Counted from the stretch's first letter, positions 36,930-46,139 are shown. The stretch is 64,000 nt of DNA from JAXLYX01 sp046351215 (GCA_046351215.1 JAXLYX010000009.1:186001-250000); one strand, 5' to 3'. Made by a program: numbers and translations. Notes: generated by a model not told the origin, from the letters alone.

Positions 36930-38129
36930 GTGACCAAGCCACCCAAGCGAGACGAAGCGCTGCACGCCGAGCTGGTGCGCCGCGCCGAAGCCATGGTCCC
37001 GAAGCTGCTCGAGCGCGCTCCGCAGGCTCGCGAGCAGCGCTCGGTGCCGAAGGAGACCATCGACGAGATGAAGGCGGCGGGCTTCTTCCGCGCGCTCCAG
37101 CCGGCACGCTGGGGCGGCGCGGAGGTCCATCCGACGACCTTCTTCGACGTCGCCCGCACCATCTCCGCCGCCTGCCCCTCGTCCGCGTGGGTGCTCGGCG
37201 TCGTCTCGGTCCACAGCTGGCAGCTCGCGCTCTTCGACGATCGCGCGCAGCAGGACGTGTGGGCCAAGGACTCGAGCGTCCTCATCTCGTCCTCGTACAT
37301 GCCGGTCGGCAAGGTCACGAAGGCCGAGGGTGGGTACAAGCTGAGCGGCACCTGGGGCTTCTCGAGCGGCGTCGACCACTGCGACTGGGCGATGCTCGGC
37401 GCCTTCGCTCCGAAGGAGGACGGCACGCCGAACATGCAGGATCTGCGCACCTTCCTCGTCCCGAAGACCGACTTCGAGGTCCTCGACGACTGGATGGTGT
37501 CGGGTCTCGCCGGCACGGGCTCGAAGAGCGTCCGCGTCGTCGACAAGTTCGTGCCCGAGCACCGGACCCACAAGTTCGGTGACGGCTTCCGCCAGAAGAG
37601 CCCGGGCCACGAGCTGAACACGGCGCCGCTCTTCAAGATCCCGTTCGGACAGCTCTTCGTCCGCACGGTCACCTCGGGTGGCATCGGCATGCTCACGGGC
37701 GCGCTGAACGCCTTCGTCGAGACCCAGAAGGGCCGCGTCGCGCGCAGCGTCGGCGCGCGCGTCGCCGACAATCCGCAGGCGCAGCTCGCGGCCGCGAAGG
37801 CCCGCGCGACCCTGCGCGAGCTGCGCCTCGTGTTCGAGGATCAGCTCAACGAGATGATGGACTACTGCGAGCGCGGCGAGCGCATCCCGATCGATCAGCG
37901 CATCCTCTGGCGCTACGAGGCGAGCCTCGTGGGTCAGAAGTGCGGCGAGGCGATCGACGAGCTCTTCCGCGCCTCCGGCGGCAGCGCCATCTACGAAGAG
38001 AACCCGATCCTGCGCTACTTCAACGACATGCACGCGGCGCAGGCGCACTACGCGAACAACCCGTACAAGCCCGCGCTGAACCTCGGCGCGACCTTGCTCG
38101 GGGCGGACAACACCGACTTCTTCATCTGA
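36930..38129 (+). CDS. HsaA-like flavin-dependent monooxygenase (acyl-CoA dehydrogenase fold)
   Basis: 399 aa, GTG start after GGAGGA. It aligns by eye with mycobacterial HsaA over long stretches: FFRALQPARWGG, SVHSWQLALFDDRAQ, ISSSYMPVGK and a W..SSGVDH segment, plus GLAGTGSKS and a C-terminal F.ASGG motif. HsaA is the oxygenase of a two-component reduced-flavin enzyme that hydroxylates the phenolic ring of a 9,10-seco-steroid after KshA has opened ring B. Together with two KshA-like proteins this argues for steroid-like chemistry. No HsaB flavin reductase or HsaC dioxygenase is present nearby, so full degradation is not shown. Confidence 0.85.
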   Translation: MTKPPKRDEALHAELVRRAEAMVPKLLERAPQAREQRSVPKETIDEMKAAGFFRALQPARWGGAEVHPTTFFDVARTISAACPSSAWVLGVVSVHSWQLALFDDRAQQDVWAKDSSVLISSSYMPVGKVTKAEGGYKLSGTWGFSSGVDHCDWAMLGAFAPKEDGTPNMQDLRTFLVPKTDFEVLDDWMVSGLAGTGSKSVRVVDKFVPEHRTHKFGDGFRQKSPGHELNTAPLFKIPFGQLFVRTVTSGGIGMLTGALNAFVETQKGRVARSVGARVADNPQAQLAAAKARATLRELRLVFEDQLNEMMDYCERGERIPIDQRILWRYEASLVGQKCGEAIDELFRASGGSAIYEENPILRYFNDMHAAQAHYANNPYKPALNLGATLLGADNTDFFI

Positions 38130-38239
38130 AGACGCGGTGACGGACGGTCCTCGGCCTCGGCTCCTCCCGGAGTCGGGGCCGATGGCGTTCGGGCGCTCGG
38201 ATCGGCTTTTCCTCGCAATCATGCGCTCGGACTGTTAGC

Positions 38240-39553
38240 TTGATTGCTTCCGTGACGCTTCCCGTCCCGCTCTCGGCCGGCCCTCGCGTCGGTACGCGCT
38301 TCCTCCTCCTCGTCCTCGGCCTCGCTCTCCAGGGCTGCTTCCGCTCCGATCGCGTTCCCTCGGCCGCGGATGCCGCCATGCCCTCCGACGGGGCCGTTTC
38401 GGGCGATGGCGGGCAGGACGGGGGCTCGGGCGCGCTCGACGGAGGAGCCGACGCGAGCGTGGATCCCAGCCTCGATCCGGCGACCTGGATCGAGCCCGTG
38501 CGTCCGACGCTGCCCCCGGCGCCCGCATGGGCTCCCGAGTTCCCCGTGACCGGGAACCCGGGATGGGGCAGCTCGACGACGCCGGTCTGCGTCGACGACA
38601 CGGGAAAGATCTCGGCCTGGGACGTCTTCGTCGACGCGAACGCCGTCTACGTCCGCTCCCTCGTCTACAACAACGTCTTCGATCTCGGGAGCCCGTGGGC
38701 CGGTCGGCCCTCGGGCCAGGCGATCCACCGCAACGACGGCTCCGGATGGGCGCGTCGACTCTGGGCCCCCACGGACTACTCTCTGTTCTCCGCCGACGGA
38801 ATGATCGCGAACGCCGCGGGCGATCTCTTCGTCGCGGGGCTCGGCTCCTCGGGCCGCGTCGCCTGCGGTGTGACGCGGATCGCGCATGGGCCGCTGACGG
38901 CGGCGGGCGTCACGTGTCAGCTGCAGACGGATGGCTGGCTGCCGCGTCTCTTCCTCGCGCCCGGCGACCGCCCCTTCGCGCTCATGTCCTCCGAGATCCT
39001 CACGTACGCGCACGCGACGGGATGGTCGAAGCGCTTCGAGCTCCCTTCCGGCATGCCGTCGGACCTGTGGACGGATGGAGCGGCGATCGTCGTGGGGGGG
39101 AGCGATCAGACGGCGTTCGTCGTCGACTCCGCAGGTCTCCACGACCTGACCAACGACATTCCACTCGGGAGCTACGGGGCGGTCTGGGGCTTCGGACCCG
39201 GCGACGCATGGTTCGGCAGCAACCACGGCGAGCTCCTGCACTACGACGGCACGAGCTTCACCTCCGTTCCGACCGGCCTCGCGGGATGCCCCGACGCCGC
39301 GTTCCAAGCGCTGTGGGGGCACGGGACCACGCTCTACTTCCTCACGTCGCGCGCGTTCGGACGCATCGACGGGGGGACCGTCGAGCGCTTCGTCGACCTC
39401 CCCTGCGACGCACACACGACCTTCCGCGACCTCGACGGAACGGTCGACGGATCCCGGATCGTCCTCTCGCTCGTCGACCCCGCCTACACCGACTACGCGT
39501 GCGGCTCCACCTTCCTGGTCTGGTTCGATGGGCACGACTTCCATCGGTTCTGA
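38240..39553 (+). CDS. Lipoprotein, beta-propeller-like, Asp/Gly-rich linker (paralogue 1)
   Basis: 437 aa from a TTG (38240) or GTG (38252). Lipobox LGLALQGC, followed by a disordered Ser/Asp/Gly/Ala linker (DGAVSGDGGQDGG) typical of myxobacterial surface lipoproteins. The rest is beta-rich with repeated segments ending in W/Y-G-x-G (AVWGFGPGDAWFG, LHYDGTSFTSVP, LWGHGTTLYFLT), suggesting a kelch/WD-like propeller. Its stop lies only 7 bp before a paralogous gene. Function unknown. Confidence 0.75.
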   Translation: MIASVTLPVPLSAGPRVGTRFLLLVLGLALQGCFRSDRVPSAADAAMPSDGAVSGDGGQDGGSGALDGGADASVDPSLDPATWIEPVRPTLPPAPAWAPEFPVTGNPGWGSSTTPVCVDDTGKISAWDVFVDANAVYVRSLVYNNVFDLGSPWAGRPSGQAIHRNDGSGWARRLWAPTDYSLFSADGMIANAAGDLFVAGLGSSGRVACGVTRIAHGPLTAAGVTCQLQTDGWLPRLFLAPGDRPFALMSSEILTYAHATGWSKRFELPSGMPSDLWTDGAAIVVGGSDQTAFVVDSAGLHDLTNDIPLGSYGAVWGFGPGDAWFGSNHGELLHYDGTSFTSVPTGLAGCPDAAFQALWGHGTTLYFLTSRAFGRIDGGTVERFVDLPCDAHTTFRDLDGTVDGSRIVLSLVDPAYTDYACGSTFLVWFDGHDFHRF

Positions 39554-39560
39554 GCGAGGC

Positions 39561-40676
39561 ATGGCGCCCGTGAACACCGTCCGCGTCGTGCTCGCGATCG
39601 CGGTCGTCCTCGGCGCGAATGGTTGCTACCGCATGGAACGCTTGTCGAACGCCGCGAGCGACGCGGGCCGCGACGACGCGAACGTGCGCGACGCGTCCGA
39701 GGGCGGCCTCGACGGGGCGTCGTCGGCCGATGCCTCCCTGCCTTCCGACGGCGGGTCGACCGCCGATGCCGGCGACGCGGGCAGCCTCGATCCGAGCGTC
39801 GATGCGACCTTCTGCGATCCCACGCTCGTGGGCATCGACGACGCGGCCGTCTACGCCGACTCGCGCGGCGTCTTCGTGCTCGTTCCCGGGACCGAGCGGC
39901 GGCTCTATCGGCGTGAGCCCGACGGATGGCATCGCCTCGTCGTCCTCCCCGCGGCCACGGGGGCGCGCGAGCTCGTCGGCGTCGAGGGGGGGCCGCTCTT
40001 CGAGATCGCCAACGGACCGGCGTATTCGAGCTGCGCGATCCGCGAGGTGGTCGGCACGGACAGCCTGTGCCGGGTCTCGGTGCCCCTGCTCGCCGGCCTC
40101 GACATGGTCTCGTCGACTTCCGGGTACGGCGCCTACCGCGAGCGCGCCTTCCACTACGACGGAACCGCCTTCCGCCAGCTCGGCGCGCCGCTCCCCGAGC
40201 CCATCGCCTCGGCCGTGAGCGCGGACGACACGCGCATCGTGTTCGGGCTCGTCGACGGCGTCCTCGTCGGCCCGAGCGACGGCTCGGGCTTCACGAAGCT
40301 CGTGGTCCCGGACCTTCCGCCGGGGTCCTGGCCGAGCTCGCTCGGCGTCGCGCGCGTCGGTGGGGACGGGATCCTCTGGACGTCCCAGGGACAGGTCCGC
40401 CTGTACGACGGAACGGCCTGGTCGAACGTGTACGCGAGCGCGTGCGCGAGCCCCTTCGTCGACGCGGGTACCTTCGCCGGCGTCCCCTACTTCTGGGGCG
40501 AGTCCTACGTCGGCCGTCTCGTCGCGGGCGCGGCCCGCATCGTCGGCACGCTCCCCTGCGGCGGCTCCGCGCGCTTCACGGACGCCACGGCGACCGCCGA
40601 CTCCGTGTGGGCGGCCTCGGTCGGGCACGTCGGCGACGCGTGCGGCGAGCTCCAGGTGCACCGCTACGCGCCGTGA
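39561..40676 (+). CDS. Lipoprotein, beta-propeller-like, Asp/Ala-rich linker (paralogue 2)
   Basis: 371 aa from MAPVNTV. Lipobox VLGANGC, linker SDAGRDDANVRDASEGG, then FCDPTLVGIDDAAVYADSRGVFV and repeats with W/Y-DG (AFHYDGTAFRQL, LYDGTAWSNVY, VWAASVG) like the upstream gene. The common layout (Cys-linker-SLDPSVD-propeller with paired cysteines and LPC near the end) marks it as a tandem duplicate that has diverged. Translationally close (7 bp). Envelope protein of unknown role. Confidence 0.75.
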   Translation: MAPVNTVRVVLAIAVVLGANGCYRMERLSNAASDAGRDDANVRDASEGGLDGASSADASLPSDGGSTADAGDAGSLDPSVDATFCDPTLVGIDDAAVYADSRGVFVLVPGTERRLYRREPDGWHRLVVLPAATGARELVGVEGGPLFEIANGPAYSSCAIREVVGTDSLCRVSVPLLAGLDMVSSTSGYGAYRERAFHYDGTAFRQLGAPLPEPIASAVSADDTRIVFGLVDGVLVGPSDGSGFTKLVVPDLPPGSWPSSLGVARVGGDGILWTSQGQVRLYDGTAWSNVYASACASPFVDAGTFAGVPYFWGESYVGRLVAGAARIVGTLPCGGSARFTDATATADSVWAASVGHVGDACGELQVHRYAP

Positions 40677-40689
40677 GGAGGAGCCTCCG

Positions 40690-42108
40690 CTACTCCCGCA
40701 ACCCGAGCTCCTTCATCTTGATCTGCAGCCCCTTCCGCGAGATCCGGAGCAGCCGCGCCGCATGCGTGACGTTGTGGTTCGTCTGCTCGAGGGCGCGCTG
40801 GATGAGCTCCTTCTCGACGCGGAGGGTCGCCTCGCGCACCGCCTCCTTGAGGCCCGCGTCGCTCACCGCGTCGAGGACGGAGGCGATGTCGACTCCCTCG
40901 TTCGCGAGCGGGGGCTCGGTCGTCGCGCTCGGGCGCTCGCCCGCGTGCTTCTGCACCGCGGGAGGGAGGTGCTCGACGCCCACGCGCTCGCCGTCGCAGA
41001 AGAGCATGCAGCGCTCGACGACGTTCTCGAGCTCGCGGATGTTGCCGCGCCACGGATAGCGGAGCAGCACCGCATGCGCCTCGTCGGTGAAGCCCACGAC
41101 GTTGCGGCGGAGGCGCTGGTTGAACTTCTCGACGAAGTGCGCGAGCAGGAGCGGGATGTCGCTCGGACGCTCGCGCAGCGGCGCGAGGTGCACGTGCACG
41201 ACGTTCAGGCGGTAGAAGAGATCCTCGCGGAAGCGGCCCTCGTGGACCTCGGCCTCGAGGTCGCGGTTCGTCGCCGCGATGAGCCGGACGTCGACGCGGA
41301 TCGTCTTGATGCCGCCGACGCGCTCGAACTCCTGCTCCTGGATCGCGCGGAGCAGCTTCACCTGCATGCTCGGCGGGATCTCGCCGATCTCGTCGAGGAA
41401 GAGCGTGCCCTCGTCGGCGAGCTCGAAGCGTCCGGGCTTGCTCGCGACCGCGCCGGTGAAGGCGCCGCGCTCGTAGCCGAAGAGCTCGCTCTCGATGAGG
41501 TCGGGGGGGATCGCCGCGCAATTCACCCGCACGAAGGGCTTGTCCTTGCGGCTCGAATTCTCGTGGAGCGCGCGGGCGATGAGCTCCTTGCCCGTGCCGC
41601 TCTCGCCCGTGATGAGCACCGTGCTCGGCGTGTCCGCGACCCGCTCGATGAGGTCGTAGACCGCGAGCATCGGCGGCGACTGACCGATGATGCGGTAGCG
41701 CCCGCGCTCGGCGGGATCGGTCATGTACGGCTGGCTGAGCTCGCGCGTGCGGATCGCCTTCGCGACGACGGCCCGCATCTCCTCGCGGTCGAAGGGCTTC
41801 GTGACGTAGTCGAACGCGCCGCGCTTCAACGCCTCGACGGCCGTGTCGACCGTGCCGTGCGCCGTGATGAGGATCACCGGCACGTGCGGGCAGGAGATCT
41901 GGACGTGCTTCAGGATCTCGAGCCCGTCGACCTTCGGCATGCGGAGGTCGGTGATCACGAGGTCGATGTGGTTCTCCTCGAGCGCCGTGAGCGCCTCGGC
42001 CCCGTCCGAGACCGCGAAGACGTCGTAGCCGTCGCGCTGCAGCTGCGCGGAGATCACCCGGAGGAGATTCGGCTCGTCGTCGGCGACGAGGATCTGTTTC
42101 TGCGCCAC
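40690..42108 (-). CDS. NtrC-family sigma-54 response regulator
   Basis: 472 aa. Receiver domain with phospho-acceptor Asp54 (LVITDLRMP) and Lys in TKPF; AAA+ domain with GESGTGKE, intact GAFTGA loop, and LFLDEIGE; Fis-type HTH at the C-terminus (NVTHAARLLRISRKGLQIKM). It activates sigma-54 promoters on phosphorylation; the sensor kinase is not adjacent. It is 35 bp downstream of the FG-GAP lipoprotein gene on the same strand, so it may be the last gene of the PEGA/FG-GAP operon and respond to an envelope signal (inference). Confidence 0.95.
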   Translation of the reverse strand: MAQKQILVADDEPNLLRVISAQLQRDGYDVFAVSDGAEALTALEENHIDLVITDLRMPKVDGLEILKHVQISCPHVPVILITAHGTVDTAVEALKRGAFDYVTKPFDREEMRAVVAKAIRTRELSQPYMTDPAERGRYRIIGQSPPMLAVYDLIERVADTPSTVLITGESGTGKELIARALHENSSRKDKPFVRVNCAAIPPDLIESELFGYERGAFTGAVASKPGRFELADEGTLFLDEIGEIPPSMQVKLLRAIQEQEFERVGGIKTIRVDVRLIAATNRDLEAEVHEGRFREDLFYRLNVVHVHLAPLRERPSDIPLLLAHFVEKFNQRLRRNVVGFTDEAHAVLLRYPWRGNIRELENVVERCMLFCDGERVGVEHLPPAVQKHAGERPSATTEPPLANEGVDIASVLDAVSDAGLKEAVREATLRVEKELIQRALEQTNHNVTHAARLLRISRKGLQIKMKELGLRE

Positions 42109-42143
42109 GTCGGACCTCGCGGGGGGAGAGCTCGGCTTGGCCC

Positions 42144-43652
42144 CTAGTTCTGCACGATGCAGCGGGGCGCGTCACTCGTCGGCGTGTCGCCTTCGAGGCC
42201 GGAGCAGAGGAAGACGAAGATCGCTCCGTGTCCGGGGGCGCCGGCGACGGGCTCCGCGCGGGGCATCTGACCCGGCCCGATCTGGCTCGGGAGGAACGTG
42301 ACGGAGAGCCCGAGGGTGTCGTTCGTATGCGGAGCGCTCGTCACGAGCACGACCGACTCTCCGAGCGTCGTTCCGCCCGGCAGGAGGTAGGCCGCCCCCG
42401 CGTTCGCACGGCCGTCGACCACGGTGTAGGGGGCACCGACGAGGAGGTCGCCCTTGCCGTCGCCGTTCGCGTCCCCGATCGCGAGCGAGGAGCCGAAGCC
42501 CCCGTTCGCGCACGCGATCGTCGAGCCTCCGGCCGAGTCCGTGCACGCCACGACCGTGGTCGCCGGATCGTCGCTCGAATCCGCGGCGCCGCAGCCCGGG
42601 CGGAGGCCCGTCGCGCCCAGGGCTCCGAGGTCGAGGATACGCACCTGCGACGAGCGCCCCGACACGTCGGCGCGCGCGCCGATCACGAGGTCGGGCAACG
42701 CGTCGCCCTGCACGTCGCCGAGCGCGAGGACCGTACCTTCGCCGCCCGTCGCGGGGAAGTCGAGGCAGCCGAGGGCTTCGGCCAGCGTGGTGCTCGCACC
42801 GCCGACGTCGCGCGTCCCGAGAGCGAAGACGACGACCCGCGTCGCACCGGAGGCATCGCCGGTGGACGCGGCGACCACGACCGGGCTGCCGAGGGCCGTC
42901 AGCGTCTGCGAGGCGGGCAGGGCGGTCGCCGCGAGCGCGCCGCCGAAGCCGGCGAGCGCTCCCTGCAGACCGAGCGACTCCTGCGTGATCTCGGGGGCCG
43001 TCGGATCGGGGACGAGGTCGTCCGGGATCACGACGAGCGCGCCGCTCGTGCCGCGCGAGGGGGCGCCCGCGATCGCGACTCCGTAGGAGGTGGCGCTCGG
43101 GAAGGCCGCGACCGAGGTGCCGAGGCCGTCGGGAGGCTCGGCGCTCGCGACGACGTGCACCGCGCGCGAGGTCTCGCAGGCCGCGGTCACGTAGCTCCCC
43201 GTCGAGCCCGCGAAGGCGCCGGGCGCGCCCGCGAGCACGCAGCCGAGCTCTCCGCCGATCGAAGGGAGACCGGCGATGGAGAAGCTCGTGTCCGGCGGAC
43301 AACCGAACGTCGTCCCGCTGCAGCGGGCGAAGATCTTCCGACCGAGGTCGAGGGAGCCGCCCTTCCATCCGGAGTAGCTCGCCACGATGCCGTCGACCTG
43401 GGTGGCGGAGAGCTGGAGCATGCCGGTGCCCACCGCGATGCGCGACACGGGGAACGTGGCACCCGTGCCGTCCGGGAAGGCGACCTGGTACGAGCCGAGC
43501 ACGGCGCCGAACGTCTCGGAGGGGAAGGGCGAGGTCGAGCCGACGGCGACGACGGGGGCCTGCTTCGCCAGATCCTGGAAGTCGCCCGGCTGGCAGCCAG
43601 CGAGCGGCGCGGCGACTCCGAGCGCGAGCATCAGGGTTCGGGAGCGCTTCAT
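42144..43652 (-). CDS. FG-GAP repeat lipoprotein (integrin-alpha-like beta-propeller)
   Basis: 502 aa. Lipobox APLAGC, then repeated beta-blades. Two clear FG-GAP/calcium-type repeats are ALGDVQGDALPDLVIGA and AIGDANGDGKGDLLVGAPY, with DxDxDG-like loops. Several cysteine pairs are present. Such propellers mediate protein or polysaccharide binding at the cell surface. Its start codon shares one base with the stop of the PEGA protein gene (TGATG), so translation is coupled. Confidence 0.85.
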   Translation of the reverse strand: MKRSRTLMLALGVAAPLAGCQPGDFQDLAKQAPVVAVGSTSPFPSETFGAVLGSYQVAFPDGTGATFPVSRIAVGTGMLQLSATQVDGIVASYSGWKGGSLDLGRKIFARCSGTTFGCPPDTSFSIAGLPSIGGELGCVLAGAPGAFAGSTGSYVTAACETSRAVHVVASAEPPDGLGTSVAAFPSATSYGVAIAGAPSRGTSGALVVIPDDLVPDPTAPEITQESLGLQGALAGFGGALAATALPASQTLTALGSPVVVAASTGDASGATRVVVFALGTRDVGGASTTLAEALGCLDFPATGGEGTVLALGDVQGDALPDLVIGARADVSGRSSQVRILDLGALGATGLRPGCGAADSSDDPATTVVACTDSAGGSTIACANGGFGSSLAIGDANGDGKGDLLVGAPYTVVDGRANAGAAYLLPGGTTLGESVVLVTSAPHTNDTLGLSVTFLPSQIGPGQMPRAEPVAGAPGHGAIFVFLCSGLEGDTPTSDAPRCIVQN

Positions 43653-45187
43653 CAGAACCTCCTCCCGATCGAGAACGAGGCGGACCGACGCACGGGATCG
43701 AGGCTCGGGAGGAAGGTCCAGTCGCGAGGCTCGAGCACCGTGCCCTCCGAGTCCGGCAGCGGATCGTGCACGAAGTAGTAGATGGTCAGGACGCCGAAGA
43801 GGCCGGCCAGGCCGAGCGCGGTATCCGCCCCGATCGCGAAGCCGCGTCCCCGATTGAAGCGCGGATCGTCCGACGCGAGCGTGCCCGCGCTCGCTTCGTG
43901 CCGGAGCTCGTCCTCGAGGTTCCGCGAGGCGACTCCGAGGCCGATGCCGGCGCCGAGCGACATCACGGAGAGGCCGAGCGTGGCGTAGGCGTTCGAGCGA
44001 TCCGGCGCGGGGCGGAGGCGCACGCGGATCGGCGTGACCTGGCCCCGCTCGATTCGGACCTCGTGCTCCCACGTCTTGAGATCGGGCGCGGTGACGCGGA
44101 TGCGATGGACGCCCGCGGGCAGGTCGCCCTCGTAGGGGAGCCCGCCCACGCGCTGACCGTCGACCGTGATCTCGGCGCCGCGGACGTTGCCGATCATCCG
44201 CACGCGTCCGTACGTGACGCGCTCGAGCGACACACGGACCTCGACCTGCTCGCCGAGCCCGACCTCGACCTCGCGCTCGATCGGCTCGAAGCCGGTGCGC
44301 TCGATCCAGATCCGATGCGTTCCGGTCGGGATCTCGACGCGATAGGGCGCCGGGTTCGCGCCCGCGCTGCGGTCGTCGACGAAGACGCCCGCCCCCGGAG
44401 GATCCGAGATCACGCGCAGGTAGCCGAGGAATTGGGCCTGGCTCATCTCGATGATGACGACGTAGACCTTGCCGGCGCGGATCCGGACGTGCTGCTCGAC
44501 GGCGCGGTAGTCGGGATGCTCGACCGTGAGATCGTACTCGCCCTCGGCGAGCGTCTCGGCGAAGGGCGAGGGCCCCTGGGCCACGACGGTTCCGCCCTGG
44601 CGCAGCACGATGCGTGCGCCTTCGGGCTGCGTCTGCACCGAGAGCAGCGACTTCATGTCCTCGGCCGGTCGGACCTCCGCGGTCCTCGCGGTCTGTGTGG
44701 CGCCTTCCCCGACCGTCGCCGCGGCGGTGCCGGTCGACGGCTCCGTTCCCGTCGTCGGCGCGCCGGTCCCGCCCGCGGGGGTCTCGGTGACGGCCGTCGC
44801 CGCACCCGCGCCGCCGGTACGTGTCCCGGCCTCGGCACGGAGCCGCGTGATCCGTGCCCTCACCTCGTCCGCGTCGGGCGCGGTCGGCTCCCGATCGAGG
44901 TAGCGCTGGAACTGGTCGGCGGCGCGCGCGGGATCGCCGTAGCGCTCGTAGGCGAGGCCGGCGTTGTAGAGGAACGCGCTGAACTCCTTGGCGCGGTACG
45001 CCGCGAGGAATTCCTCGGCGGCCTCGAGGTAGCGGCCTTCGCCGTAGAGCTCCTGCCCCTGCTCCATGTGCGTTCGAGCGGCCTCGAGGGCCTGCCTCGC
45101 GGATTGGGCGACCGCCGGCGCGGGGCCGGCGGAAACGAGAACGCTCCCGAGGAGAATGCTCCCCAGGAGCTTGCCGATGCGTGGCAT
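43652..45187 (-). CDS. PEGA-domain and TPR envelope protein
   Basis: 511 aa from the second ATG (45187), which has GAGGA 7 nt upstream; the first ATG (45193) abuts the ribosome site. Signal peptide (LLGSILLGSVLVSAGPAPAVAQ), then a TPR-like pair (GQELYGEGRYLEAAEEF; LYNAGLAYERYGD), a Thr/Gly/Ala linker, and three or four PEGA modules (VQTQPEGARIVLRQGG, VISDPPGAGVFVDD, GNVRGAEITVDGQ). Two hydrophobic stretches and a short basic C-terminus (SFSIGRRF) suggest an outer-membrane or periplasmic assembly role. PEGA proteins are abundant in myxobacteria and are thought to bind S-layer or polysaccharide. Confidence 0.88.
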   Translation of the reverse strand: MPRIGKLLGSILLGSVLVSAGPAPAVAQSARQALEAARTHMEQGQELYGEGRYLEAAEEFLAAYRAKEFSAFLYNAGLAYERYGDPARAADQFQRYLDREPTAPDADEVRARITRLRAEAGTRTGGAGAATAVTETPAGGTGAPTTGTEPSTGTAAATVGEGATQTARTAEVRPAEDMKSLLSVQTQPEGARIVLRQGGTVVAQGPSPFAETLAEGEYDLTVEHPDYRAVEQHVRIRAGKVYVVIIEMSQAQFLGYLRVISDPPGAGVFVDDRSAGANPAPYRVEIPTGTHRIWIERTGFEPIEREVEVGLGEQVEVRVSLERVTYGRVRMIGNVRGAEITVDGQRVGGLPYEGDLPAGVHRIRVTAPDLKTWEHEVRIERGQVTPIRVRLRPAPDRSNAYATLGLSVMSLGAGIGLGVASRNLEDELRHEASAGTLASDDPRFNRGRGFAIGADTALGLAGLFGVLTIYYFVHDPLPDSEGTVLEPRDWTFLPSLDPVRRSASFSIGRRF

Positions 45188-45310
45188 GCGCATTCCTCGA
45201 CCCCACGATGGCCCCCGGGAACGGGGACCGTCAAGTCGCGGGATCGCCCCAGCGCGCCCGCGGAGAACGCAGCGCGGACGGGCTCGCGCCAGGGGGCGTC
45301 TCGTGTCGGT

Positions 45311-45982
45311 TCAGGACGGCTGGGCGAGGCGCTGCTCGGCCGCGCGGACGATCGTGGCGCGCTTCTTGTGCGCCTGCTCGTACGCGAGGACGGCCGCGGC
45401 CTTGTCGTCGCTGACGCGCTCGAGGCGGGCGACGATCTCCTTGGCGGAGAGGTCGTCGTAGCCCGTGAGCGGCGCCTTCGCGGGAGCGGGCTCCTTGGCC
45501 GTGACGGGATCGGACGACGCGGCCGAGGCCGCGGTCTTCGTCGTCGCGGGGAGCTGCGGACCGACCTGCTTGTCGAGCCATTCGATCCGCTCGTGGACGC
45601 GGCCCTCGATGGTGCGGAGCGCATCCTCGAGCGCGACGAGCACGACCTTCTCGAGCTCGCGCGGCGAGGGCACCTTCGCGGCGGTCGCGCTCGGGAGCTT
45701 CTCGAGCACGTCGCCCTCCGGAAGGAGCTTCTCGGCCTTGAGGACGTCGAACCAGACGTTCGCCTCCTCGCGGACGCCCGCCGCGAGGCCGAGCGTGGCC
45801 TGCTTCGTGCTGGTCGCGAGGGCTTCGCTCGCCTTGCGGGTCTGGTTCACGAAGTTCTCGCCCGCCTTCTTGGTGCGGGTGACGAAGGTCGTGCCGGCCT
45901 CGCTCGTCGACTGAGCGAACTGGGTGCCCTGCTGCACCAGGCGGGCGCGGCTTTCCTTGATCTTGCTGTTGAGCGTCTCCAT
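45311..45982 (-). CDS. Phasin-like protein with C-terminal DUF8129-type module
   Basis: 223 aa from METLNSK, with GGGAGG before the ATG. The N-terminal half is a long amphipathic helix rich in Thr/Ala/Gln (LVQQGTQFAQSTSEAGTTFV; TKQATLGLAAGV), like phasins and heparin-binding haemagglutinin. The C-terminal 45 residues, from LTGYDDLSAKEIVARLERVS to a basic KKRATIVRAAEQRL, resemble the DUF8129 module found at the end of actinobacterial lipid-droplet proteins (from memory). This suggests association with lipid bodies, PHA granules or the nucleoid. It is divergent from a 45-aa peptide across a region with repeated operators. Confidence 0.65.
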   Translation of the reverse strand: METLNSKIKESRARLVQQGTQFAQSTSEAGTTFVTRTKKAGENFVNQTRKASEALATSTKQATLGLAAGVREEANVWFDVLKAEKLLPEGDVLEKLPSATAAKVPSPRELEKVVLVALEDALRTIEGRVHERIEWLDKQVGPQLPATTKTAASAASSDPVTAKEPAPAKAPLTGYDDLSAKEIVARLERVSDDKAAAVLAYEQAHKKRATIVRAAEQRLAQPS

Positions 45983-45995
45983 GGGTCCTCCCTTA

Positions 45996-46139
45996 TGACG
46001 CGCTGCGTTATCCAGGTAGGACCGATAACGCGGTGCGGCAAGGGACGCAAGGTGACGGGGCCGAGACGGACCACGAAACGTACGGAAATTGCGCAAATCC
46101 CGTGTGGGGATTCCGCGCAAAGGTTGACGCGATGCGTCA
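45996..46139. promoter_or_regulatory. Three related inverted repeats in a divergent control region
   Basis: Site A 45996-46010 is TGACGC-GCT-GCGTTA, site B 46026-46040 TAACGC-GGT-GCGGCA, site C 46125-46139 TGACGC-GAT-GCGTCA (perfect). All fit TGACGC-N3-GCGTCA with 0-2 mismatches. A separate, longer imperfect inverted repeat spans 46090-46120 (TTGCGC...GCGCAA). The sites sit between the phasin-like gene (minus) and the micropeptide gene (plus), with site A next to the phasin ribosome site and site C 38 bp before the peptide start. A dimeric repressor or activator acting on both genes is inferred. Confidence 0.6.

Noticed and set aside
42172..45206. Long alternative frames over the FG-GAP and PEGA genes
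   Set aside because: Composition is Arg/Gly/Ser-rich shadow coding; the real genes have signal peptides and PEGA or FG-GAP motifs.
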